Part shown: in pieces, positions 28,303-34,955 of the stretch | Position numbering within the stretch: position 1 is the stretch's first letter | How the letters are laid out: every line of letters begins with the position of its first letter | Origin: Paenibacillus melissococcoides | GTDB taxonomy: Bacteria > Bacillota > Bacilli > Paenibacillales > Paenibacillaceae | Reading direction: 5' to 3' | DNA length: 64,000 nucleotides | NCBI GenBank assembly: GCA_944800085.1 | Contig: CALYLO010000012.1 | Span: 219,916-283,915 of the forward strand | Position numbers and translations under genes: made by a program | Notes under the pieces: generated by a model | Told to the model about the DNA's origin: nothing | Database searches by the model: none | Seen by the model: the letters and a program-made list of their open reading frames with translations, nothing else

Positions 28303-28726
28303 TCTATTGGTACAAAACCAAGGCGATGTCTATTCGTTTTTGGAACATTCGTTTAAGCGCCAGCAAGAACAAGGAGCCGCAATGCAAGTGATGTTGTCGC
28401 AGATGAAAAAGGTTGAAGCTAATGTTTTGGAGACCGCAGCTAAAGTCGAAGTACTGGCGAAGGAAATCCGTGACGAGAACAGACTGCTTCCGTCCGAGAT
28501 TGATGAATTATTTCAAGCGACAGTTACACGTTCCATTGAACTTACAAAGATGACACCAGGAGTCGAAGAGGCACAGTTCACAAAGTTTGTTGGTAAGTAC
28601 CGGAAAATGATCTGGAGAAAGATGAACCGACATTTCGGAGTGAGCAAGTATATTCATATCAAACGGATTGACTTCGAAAAAGCAGTTGAGTTTGCCAAGT
28701 CATTCGATCCTAAGGAATATATTTGA
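28295..28726 (+). CDS. ORF6C-domain phage protein
   Basis: 143 residues with AGGAGG immediately upstream, starting inside the end of the preceding gene. The C-terminal half fits the ORF6C domain (QFTKFVGKYRKMIWRKM, FGVSKYIHIKRIDFEKAVEF) found at the ends of phage antirepressors. The N-terminal half is helical and takes the place of the usual Bro or AntA domain. It may regulate the lysis-lysogeny choice. Confidence 0.7.
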   Translation: MSNLLVQNQGDVYSFLEHSFKRQQEQGAAMQVMLSQMKKVEANVLETAAKVEVLAKEIRDENRLLPSEIDELFQATVTRSIELTKMTPGVEEAQFTKFVGKYRKMIWRKMNRHFGVSKYIHIKRIDFEKAVEFAKSFDPKEYI

Positions 28727-28748
28727 CAAGAAAGAGAGGAGTTTCCGA

Positions 28749-29420
28749 ATGAAAACAATTCAATGGAAAGATTCAAGTGCCAGCGAAATAATCAGCTTGT
28801 TTGAAGTTATTCAGAAACATGGTGCATTGTGTAACTTGGAATTTTGGACGACAGACGCCCTTGAACGCGATCCATACTTAGAATCTCTTTTTACCATAGC
28901 TCCGCAACCGGTAAAAGCTGAATACCTTGAGTCTGACAATACCGAGAGAGCAGCGGGAACCGTTGTTATTTACTTAGGGGAATCTGAATTCGGTTTTAAT
29001 GTTTCAGATGTCGAGTTTTCAAGCCACATTTCCAAGCATCGAATTGAGATTATGATTTCAAGCCGACTCTACGATGTGAATTTCGAAAGCGGAGTCCTTC
29101 CATGCGAAGCTATTCAAGAGGCTAGAGATTACCTTGATACAAAAGGCGTCGGACCGTTGCAAATGAATGAACACGAAGAAGCTCTGATTCGTTTTATTCG
29201 AACCCTTGACCTCGATGATTTAGAGGAAGCGAAGGAAGGGATATTTATTAAAGCTGGGGATGCAGGCGGTGATTCGGTGCAGTTAAAACGTGTAGGGGAA
29301 AAAATGAAGGCGAGAAAGGCTAGGGTGCAGGAGGAACGCCTGGATAAGCTCGCAAGGTTACTATGTGCAACCAATGGAGTTTATCGCAACCAATACGGTA
29401 TTCTACATCCGATTCAATGA
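28749..29420 (+). CDS. Unknown phage protein
   Basis: 223 residues from the ATG at 28749, which follows GAAAGAGAGGAG; upstream in-frame starts lie in the previous gene and lack a ribosome binding site. A mixed alpha/beta N-terminal part is followed by an acidic stretch (DLDDLEEAKEG) and a basic helical end (MKARKARVQEERLDKLARLL). No family recognised. Confidence 0.6.
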   Translation: MKTIQWKDSSASEIISLFEVIQKHGALCNLEFWTTDALERDPYLESLFTIAPQPVKAEYLESDNTERAAGTVVIYLGESEFGFNVSDVEFSSHISKHRIEIMISSRLYDVNFESGVLPCEAIQEARDYLDTKGVGPLQMNEHEEALIRFIRTLDLDDLEEAKEGIFIKAGDAGGDSVQLKRVGEKMKARKARVQEERLDKLARLLCATNGVYRNQYGILHPIQ

Positions 29421-29456
29421 CATATTTGCTAGAGAAATTTTAGGAGGGGAATAGGA

Positions 29457-29555
29457 ATGACTCTCGAACATCTTGCCCGCCTTTGGTTCAACCGAAGCCC
29501 TCTGCAGCATGCTGTAATCATAAAAAATATCATTCGGAAGGGAAGATATGTATGA
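29457..29555 (+). CDS. Short 32-residue ORF coupled to the next gene
   Basis: The ATG at 29457 has a strong AGGAGGGG ribosome binding site. The product (start MTLEHLARLWFNRS, basic end IIRKGRYV) ends in ATGA, overlapping the start of the next gene by four bases, so translation may be coupled. No homology is recognised; it could be a leader peptide or a real small protein. Confidence 0.5.
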   Translation: MTLEHLARLWFNRSPLQHAVIIKNIIRKGRYV

Positions 29556-30487
29556 CCACATTATCGAAAGCTGAATTGAAAATGAAATTGAATGCTTGGG
29601 CGAAAGAAGCTAACGAGAAATCGAAAACCTTCTTAAACTGCCTGAAGGAATCACAAGTACAACTCTATGAGTGCAAGAGACAAATTACCGGCTCTTTTGT
29701 TAAGTTCTTCATTCAAAATATGAAGCCTGAAGAAGTAGAGATTTGCAAAAGAGAGGCTAAGAACCTGAGTGAGAAATATGACTTCGATAAATTGGCCGAA
29801 ATGGACTCTTATGGAATGATGAACCCGCTGGTTACACTTCGTATTCATTCTCGAAAACTTAGAGAAATAGTAAGGCGGTTCAACAAAGAAAAAGCTGTTC
29901 TAAAGAAGCTGCTTGGAGAGTTGAAGCAGATCGACATTCAAGCTAAAGAGCGATTCAAAGAAAAATATTGCGAAGTGGACCCCACTATTACAGCGTACAG
30001 GGAAATGCTAAAAGGAGTTATGGAAGAGGAGCTTTTTGAGGGAGAAATCGACTATTGGGTACTAATTGAGGGCTTATTCTCAGATGGGCGCAAGATGAAG
30101 CGTGATGACTTCTTACAAGTAGTCACGGTGGATAAGTCTTTGAGATATTCGGATGGAAGCCCAATCGAGTCATATGTAAGTAGAGTAGCGGATATTCCGG
30201 AAGAGATTGACTTTGATACTTTTGAGGATCTTATTGTTCTGAAGCGTATCGAAGCGGACTTCGATTATTATCTTCATGATGCCTGGATGGAACACTTTTT
30301 CATAGTTAAAGAGGAATACAAGCGACAAACAGGGGAAGAGGCCTTCGATTCATTCAAATTGCTTGAGGACATCACCGGGAAGCCACTACAGACATACACG
30401 GCTGAAGTTGATGAGTATGGGGACGTAGTTAATATGATACCAAACAAGCCTGAGCTGAGGGTGGTGGAGAACGATGCGGACCATTGA
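29552..30487 (+). CDS. Unknown helical phage protein
   Basis: 311 residues from the ATG at 29552, chosen because it overlaps the stop of a short upstream ORF (ATGA) and begins the conserved-looking helical part. Rich in Lys and Glu, with predicted long helices through residues 1-140 and an acidic C-terminal half. It has no membrane segment and no recognised family. It overlaps the next gene by 14 nt. Confidence 0.6.
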   Translation: MTTLSKAELKMKLNAWAKEANEKSKTFLNCLKESQVQLYECKRQITGSFVKFFIQNMKPEEVEICKREAKNLSEKYDFDKLAEMDSYGMMNPLVTLRIHSRKLREIVRRFNKEKAVLKKLLGELKQIDIQAKERFKEKYCEVDPTITAYREMLKGVMEEELFEGEIDYWVLIEGLFSDGRKMKRDDFLQVVTVDKSLRYSDGSPIESYVSRVADIPEEIDFDTFEDLIVLKRIEADFDYYLHDAWMEHFFIVKEEYKRQTGEEAFDSFKLLEDITGKPLQTYTAEVDEYGDVVNMIPNKPELRVVENDADH

Positions 30488-30839
30488 TGAGATTATAAAG
30501 GATATGCAGGCGCTTGGGACATCTCCAGAGACGATAGACAGGGATATTGCAGAGCTGGAGGACGAAGTAAGTCAATGGGTTAATAAAGCGCAGAGAGGCA
30601 AGCTTACGCTGCGGGACGCACGGCAAAATATGCGTATGTCATATGAAGAGGTATCGGAAAGAACGGGCGTGTCTGTAAAGCGGCTCAAGAGGTACGAGGA
30701 AGACAGCCGGAGAATGCCACATCAATTAATGGTAGTGTTCAGTGGACTTTATCGGTTATCTGTTAATCATCTGTATTTTGGCGTTACACCAAGCACGGAA
30801 AATAAAAATCACCTTAACCTGTCTTTGGCGGGACGTTAA
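30474..30839 (+). CDS. XRE-family helix-turn-helix protein
   Basis: 121 residues. The N-terminal helices (IDEIIKDMQALGTSPETIDR) are followed by a helix-turn-helix (LTLRDARQNMRMSYEEVSER then VSVKRLKRYEEDSRRM) and a typical XRE end (YRLSVNHLYFG). It overlaps the end of the preceding gene. A stable hairpin lies in the gap after it. Likely a second regulator of the early operon. Confidence 0.72.
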   Translation: MRTIDEIIKDMQALGTSPETIDRDIAELEDEVSQWVNKAQRGKLTLRDARQNMRMSYEEVSERTGVSVKRLKRYEEDSRRMPHQLMVVFSGLYRLSVNHLYFGVTPSTENKNHLNLSLAGR

Positions 30840-30863
30840 GGCGAAAATCCAATTAAAAGGTAT

Positions 30864-30909
30864 CCCTTTGCGCAACATTATACATAATCATTTCATGTTG
30901 TGCAAGGGG
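30864..30909 (+). other. Stable hairpin between two early phage genes
   Basis: CCCTTTGCGCAACAT (30864-30878) pairs with ATGTTGTGCAAGGGG (30895-30909), with two wobble pairs and a 16-nt loop. No T run follows, so it is not a standard terminator. It lies just upstream of the ribosome binding site at 30919-30924. Confidence 0.65.
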
Positions 30910-30933
30910 AACCCATACGGGAGAGTGTCGATA

Positions 30934-31284
30934 ATGGGGAATAATTCGGTAATTATAGATTTTGAAACTGAAATGTTGATTCGAGAAATCGCTACAGCAA
31001 TGTTTCGAGATGTAGGAAAGGTAGAAGGAAGAACATGTCCAGCCGTTGCAGAAGCGAAGGCTGAACTGTATTCAGCTTTAGATAATCTCTCTAATTTAGT
31101 GGACAAAGATATTGGAGAGCAATCTTTTGATCTAGAGGACAAGATAAACAATCTCGCTAGTTTTGAACACGAGGAATACTTCGTAAATGGTTTTGTTAAA
31201 GGGTATTTCTATCTAAGGAAAATAATGAAATCTCAGGAAGCAGCCCTTCTCTCGACTGCCGATGAAGGGGGAACCTCGAAATGA
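30934..31284 (+). CDS. Unknown phage protein
   Basis: 116 residues from the ATG at 30934; GGGAG lies ten bases upstream, and longer in-frame starts would place the start inside the hairpin. The product is helical and acidic (AEAKAELYSALDNLSNLVDK) without recognised domains. It overlaps the next gene by ATGA. Confidence 0.55.
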   Translation: MGNNSVIIDFETEMLIREIATAMFRDVGKVEGRTCPAVAEAKAELYSALDNLSNLVDKDIGEQSFDLEDKINNLASFEHEEYFVNGFVKGYFYLRKIMKSQEAALLSTADEGGTSK

Positions 31285-31556
31285 CGGCGGGACTGGAGCG
31301 GGCAAAAACAATTGAGCTTCTCTACTTCATGAACCCATATCCGAAGCGGGATACAGCAGAGTTCCAGGGCAAGTATCATCACCTTGGATTCAATTGGCGA
31401 GCCTTCCCGCTAAAGGGGGATCTTGAGTCTCTTGCAAACGGGCTCTATTCTGCCTTGCAAGGCGTTGATAAAGAGGAATGTTACGACTTCTATGCTCACT
31501 CAGATCGTGTATCGCATCCTGGACAAGGACGAGAGCGCAATGGAGCGCTTATTTGA
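31281..31556 (+). CDS. Small phage protein, C-terminus possibly shifted
   Basis: 91 residues, translationally coupled to the previous gene by a four-base overlap. The N-terminal part (IELLYFMNPYPKRDTAEFQGKY) looks like a conserved early phage protein. The last 20 residues are low-quality sequence (HPGQGRERNG), while another frame from 31492 to 31575 reads LTQIVYRILDKDESAMERLF, a much more protein-like end with a stop at 31575. A frameshift near 31494 is therefore possible. Confidence 0.55.
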   Translation: MTAGLERAKTIELLYFMNPYPKRDTAEFQGKYHHLGFNWRAFPLKGDLESLANGLYSALQGVDKEECYDFYAHSDRVSHPGQGRERNGALI

Positions 31557-31622
31557 AGCTGCCTTTGGAGGATAAAGTGAATAGGGTTCTACTTAAATCT
31601 AACTGGGACAGAAGGTGATTGA

Positions 31623-32414
31623 ATGGCGGGGTGGATTAAAGATTACAGGCAGGAGCTTGAAAGTGATATTTGGTCAATGCCCCCTCTCTATCACCGGATA
31701 TGGCAATACCTGAAATACATGGTTAACCATCACGAAAACGAGATCCCGATGAGGGACGGAAACAGGGTCAAAGTTTTCCCTGGGCAACATATGACATCCC
31801 TCAGAAACATTGCCAAGGGTGTTGGTTGGTATGAGCGCGGCATATGGAAGGAACCCAACGTTAAAACTGTCTCATCGGTCCTGGAGTGGCTCGAGAAAGA
31901 GGGCATGATAACGGTCGATTCGGGTAACAGGAAATATACAATGATTTCCCTTGTATCATGGGACATTTATCAGGCTGATGATGACATGAAAGTAACAGTC
32001 GGGAAACAGTCGTTGGATATAAACAAGAATGATAAGAATGAAAAGAATAATAATATATCCGCGCAAATTGAAAATTTCCGCTCCCGCTACAACCCGGAAT
32101 TGCTAGAACTCATCGACAGCTATTTTGAGTTTATAGCGAACATGAGGAAAGGGAAGAAATTAAGCGATGGAATATTCATAAAAGTTTACGAGCAGTTCGC
32201 CCGCTATTCTCCTATCCGAGTTGAATATGCAATAAAGACACATATGGGCAGTGAGAAATTGAGTAAAGCGAAAGAGGATTATACCTTCGGAATATTAAGA
32301 GGGGCAACTGATGAGGAAGCCAAGCAGAAGTTGCAGAGGATGAATAATCAACAACCAAGAGCAAGAGGGCGGTTAAGTCCGGAAGAACTCCAAGCTCTTG
32401 AAAGGGGGCAGTAA
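31623..32414 (+). CDS. DnaD-like phage replication protein
   Basis: 263 residues. The N-terminal winged-helix region (DIWSMPPLYHRIWQYLKYMV, VKTVSSVLEWLEKEGMI) is typical of phage replication initiators. The C-terminal part has a DnaD-like helical block ending in YTFGILRG. In phages of this type it recruits the helicase and loader to the origin. It is the last complete gene of the integrase prophage. The loader gene expected next is broken. Confidence 0.75.
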   Translation: MAGWIKDYRQELESDIWSMPPLYHRIWQYLKYMVNHHENEIPMRDGNRVKVFPGQHMTSLRNIAKGVGWYERGIWKEPNVKTVSSVLEWLEKEGMITVDSGNRKYTMISLVSWDIYQADDDMKVTVGKQSLDINKNDKNEKNNNISAQIENFRSRYNPELLELIDSYFEFIANMRKGKKLSDGIFIKVYEQFARYSPIRVEYAIKTHMGSEKLSKAKEDYTFGILRGATDEEAKQKLQRMNNQQPRARGRLSPEELQALERGQ

Positions 32415-32417
32415 GGA

Positions 32418-32477
32418 TTGAAGCTCACAGAAGTGAATGCGCTGCTCGAGAGAATCGGGTGTACTCTCTCAAAATAA
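32418..32477 (+). pseudogene. Start of a broken replication gene at the Mu-like insertion
   Basis: TTG at 32418 has AGGGGGCAG upstream. The product starts LKLTEVNALLERI, which looks like the start of a phage helicase-loader or G40P-loader/inhibitor type protein, then stops after 19 residues. Homology seems to end at about 32455-32460, where TG and Mu-like end repeats begin. I read this as the gene hit by the Mu-like phage. Confidence 0.5.
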
Positions 32478-33132
32478 ATGACAAAGACGAGATGACAAAA
32501 AAAGAAACGGGAAAACGCGAAAAAACCCGATTCTACTAGGGATTTCGTGGGATGGGACAAGAAGAGCTGTGACAAAAATGATGAGAATAACAAAACGAGC
32601 GGAAATGATAGGGGATTTGATGAAAAAAAAGCGCGAAAGCCTTGAAACACAAGGGATTCAGCGCTTTTTTTTCTTTATTTTCTGTCTTGATGCTACTGTA
32701 CCACGTTTGGAACGGGATAAAAAAGCGGCACGGCGTTGTAACGGCACCGTTAATGAGCGTTAATCGACGTAAATTTAAAAACGAAAAAAAGGCGAAATCC
32801 AAGCGCATCAAAAGATTTGGTGATTAACGCGCGGCGAGTAATGCGTTAAAAACATTTGGATAATTGCCGTAAAACCGCTCAAAAATGACTAAAGTCAATT
32901 CTGCAATTCGTATAGTTGTGCAGAATTGTGCAGAATTGGCGTAATGACGCGGTTTCGGAGCGTTTCTAACCTCTGAAAAAAGCGGTTTTGCAATTCTGCA
33001 AATGAAACGAGCAAAGGGACATTTCGGAATAAATGAGAAAAAGCTGTCCCATTGCAGTCGTGGCAAGGGTTTAGGGGTGTTTCCTGTGTGCAAAACTTCA
33101 GTGCTTCAATGGGACAGAGAAAACCTCTAAAA
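32478..33132. other. Repeat-rich non-coding left end of the Mu-like prophage
   Basis: No gene is seen in about 650 nt. Elements seen: TGACAAA direct repeats at 32479-32485, 32493-32499 and 32570-32576 (candidate transposase sites); a strong terminator at 32623-32672; TTAACG/CGTTAA repeats at about 32749-32849, including TTAACGC/GCGTTAA arms; several CAGAATTG/CAATTCTG copies at about 32896-33000 with two in tandem (GTGCAGAATT twice); AAAACCGCT/AGCGGTTTT arms; and an inverted repeat CTGTCCCATTG (33044-33054) / CAATGGGACAG (33107-33117). Confidence 0.6.
32623..32672. terminator. Symmetric bidirectional terminator
   Basis: AAAAAAAAGCGC (32623-32634) pairs with GCGCTTTTTTTT (32661-32672), with an inner CCTTG/CAAGG stem. 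The A and T runs on both sides would stop transcription in either direction, isolating the phage end from flanking transcription. Confidence 0.8.
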
Positions 33133-34008
33133 TTACAGCTCTTCGACAACCAGATTCGGAGCTTCTTCAGGTCTGATTATATCGACGACCAATCCTAAAA
33201 TCTGCATGTCTTTCACCTTTGGATCGTAGACCATATCCTGCATGCCGTCGTTTTCGGAAATGAGATAGGCTAGATCGTTATGCATCTTGAAGCGTTTGAT
33301 CGTCACACCGTCATCCACTTTCACCAGAGCGATGTCATTGTTATCGACACATGACTGCTGGCGCACGACAACATACCCGCCATTCTCAATCCCTGCATTA
33401 ATCATCGATTCGCCATCCACTCGAACAGCAAAACAATTTCTGTATTTCTCTGACACGCGAAGGTATCCTTCAATAAATCTCACCAGTTCGATTGGCACAC
33501 CGGCAGCAGCTCTCCCGAGGATCGGGATCGCGCTCGGCGATTTGTGACTGGCAGCAACCTCTTTCACGACCGGTAGCTCCTTGGACTTCTCTAGGTTCGG
33601 AACCGCAGCTGACTCGTTTCTAGTTGCCTGCACTTCGCCGCCCTCTTGTCGTTTCTCTAAAAGAGCCAACTTTATGAATCTATCAATGAATGCACGATCC
33701 TGCTCGCCTAGCGAATCTATCAAACTGTCGAAATGGGAAACTACTTCCCGTTTTTCATCAAAAAAAAGAGCTGGCTCTATCTGCTCGCTCTTAGGTGTCT
33801 GCCCATTCCCCCCTATTAGAATCCAATCCGTCGTTACATTAAAGAACTTCGCCAGAGCAATGATATATTCTGCTCCAGGAAGCCTCTTGTCATTTTCCCA
33901 ATAAGTAATCGTTCCTGAGTTCGAACCAATCCCTCCTGCCAAGCTATCCATCGAAATTCCAGCTTGTTTTCTGAGATGGCGAATTCGTTGGCCAATCGTT
34001 TCTAACAT
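33133..34008 (-). CDS. LexA-type repressor of the Mu-like prophage
   Basis: 291 residues, start preceded by AGAAGGAGCG. The N-terminal XRE helix-turn-helix (residues 5-60, IRHLRKQAGISMDSLAGG) is followed by a charged linker and an S24 peptidase domain. It has an Ala169-Gly170 cleavage site (GRAAAGVP), Ser201 in VDGESM and Lys238 in GVTIKRF, so self-cleavage after DNA damage is expected. It takes the place of Mu repressor c and is divergent from the Ner-like gene. The retained active site contrasts with the outer prophage's repressor. Confidence 0.9.
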   Translation of the reverse strand: MLETIGQRIRHLRKQAGISMDSLAGGIGSNSGTITYWENDKRLPGAEYIIALAKFFNVTTDWILIGGNGQTPKSEQIEPALFFDEKREVVSHFDSLIDSLGEQDRAFIDRFIKLALLEKRQEGGEVQATRNESAAVPNLEKSKELPVVKEVAASHKSPSAIPILGRAAAGVPIELVRFIEGYLRVSEKYRNCFAVRVDGESMINAGIENGGYVVVRQQSCVDNNDIALVKVDDGVTIKRFKMHNDLAYLISENDGMQDMVYDPKVKDMQILGLVVDIIRPEEAPNLVVEEL

Positions 34009-34029
34009 TTGCGGTCGCTCCTTCTAACA

Positions 34030-34165
34030 AATGACAGCAATTTTCTGTCATTCAGCAAATTATACTGACAAATAGCAATTTTATTATTGACTATACTGAA
34101 TATTGTTAGTATTATGATGGTGTGGGCGGTAGACTCCCAACAGAATTATATCAATATTGTTAGTA
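34030..34165. promoter_or_regulatory. Divergent operator region of the Mu-like prophage
   Basis: Contains a perfect palindrome AATGACAG-N7-CTGTCATT (34030-34052) near the repressor start, and two direct copies of AATATTGTTAGTA at 34099-34111 and 34153-34165. The first direct copy overlaps the -10 of the early promoter. These are likely binding sites for the repressor and/or the Ner-like protein. Confidence 0.65.
34087..34115 (+). promoter_or_regulatory. Early promoter of the Mu-like prophage
   Basis: TTGACT (34087-34092), 17 nt, TATTAT (34110-34115), directed at the Ner-like gene and transposase. Confidence 0.7.
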
Positions 34166-34208
34166 AGTTGGCTATCTCTAAGATTGTCGAAAAAGAAAGG
34201 GTGATAGG

Positions 34209-34421
34209 ATGGCACGCAAGAGGCCGATCACGGCGTTCGGCTGGATGATCAAACAGCGGTTGGCCGAGATACAGATGGATCAACGCGAGTTTTGCCATAA
34301 GTATGACATCCCGGAAAATCGTCTGGGTGATCTGATTACTGGCGCTCGCAAAGCAACCCGTTACCGTGAACAAGTTGAAAAAATCCTCGGCATCAAATAC
34401 CTCGAACAAAAAGCGGAATAA
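34209..34421 (+). CDS. Ner-like small DNA-binding protein
   Basis: 70 residues, ATG after GGGTGAT. Basic protein with a helix-turn-helix-like core (QREFCHKYDIPENRLGDL). It is the first gene of the early operon, opposite the repressor, which is the position of Ner in Mu, where the protein turns down early and repressor promoters. Sequence similarity to Mu Ner itself cannot be judged by eye. Confidence 0.7.
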   Translation: MARKRPITAFGWMIKQRLAEIQMDQREFCHKYDIPENRLGDLITGARKATRYREQVEKILGIKYLEQKAE

Positions 34422-34505
34422 CCCCCTACATAAGACTCCTCTATGAAGGGATGGAGAACGCCTCTTCTCTATCTTTGTTGAGACTCTATTGAAGGAGATG
34501 ATTGG

Positions 34506-34793
34506 ATGGAAAAGCCTACATTTAAATCGTGGGCGAATGCTGTCACTCTTTGGTACGAACATTGCCCAGGTGTTGACGAAGCGAAACGGCAAGCACTTTT
34601 GCAAATGGAACTGGATACGATGAAGCAACTATCTGATATGGCCGAGCCGCTTGCAACCGAGATCGGAAACCTATCGGTACAAATAACCGCGCTTGAATCA
34701 AGACGCGAAGCATTGTCCAAGCTCTACAAGGAACTGGAAAAGCGATATAGCGATCACAGCGCTTCGTATGACAAGCATTTGAATGGAAAGTGA
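34506..34793 (+). CDS. Small coiled-coil early phage protein
   Basis: 95 residues, ATG after GAAGGAGATGATTGG. Helical throughout, with heptad-like leucines (ITALESRREALSKLYKELEKRY). No family recognised. It lies between the Ner-like and transposase genes. Confidence 0.6.
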   Translation: MEKPTFKSWANAVTLWYEHCPGVDEAKRQALLQMELDTMKQLSDMAEPLATEIGNLSVQITALESRREALSKLYKELEKRYSDHSASYDKHLNGK

Positions 34794-34817
34794 CGCGCGA
34801 AGCGATATTCATCCTAC

Positions 34818-34912
34818 GGAGGGATAATCAGATGATTCGGACACAAAAAAGGAACGACTCACTGGAATGAGCCGCCCCCGGTCGAATCATCACGCAAACC
34901 TGATTCCCCTCC
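34818..34912 (+). other. Long structured leader upstream of the transposase gene
   Basis: GGAGGG (34818-34823) and AATCAG (34826-34831) pair with CTGATT (34900-34905) and CCCTCC (34907-34912); inside, ATGATTCG (34832-34839) pairs with CGAATCAT (34883-34890). The whole forms a nearly continuous long stem around a 43-nt loop. A tiny 12-codon frame (ATG at 34832) lies within it. It ends about 27 nt before the transposase ribosome binding site, so it may control transposase translation. Confidence 0.65.
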
Positions 34913-34955
34913 ATTATAACACAGTCACGTTCCATTTAGGAAAGGAGGAGGCCGT

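Larger units (their letters stand above)
23990..32459. mobile_element. Tyrosine-integrase prophage (left part) inserted in comFA
   Basis: The block contains int, an S24-like repressor and Cro in divergent order, a DUF771 protein, small early genes and a DnaD-like replication gene, the usual early module of a temperate siphophage of Gram-positive hosts. It ends abruptly inside a gene at about 32460, where a Mu-like prophage begins. Its remaining genes and right attachment site should lie beyond the Mu-like element, outside the window. Confidence 0.75.

Noticed and set aside
32478-32820. Possible coding frame in the Mu-like left end (charged peptide from about 32490)
   Set aside because: Only Lys/Asp/Asn-rich low-complexity sequence, no start with ribosome binding site, and crossed by a strong terminator.
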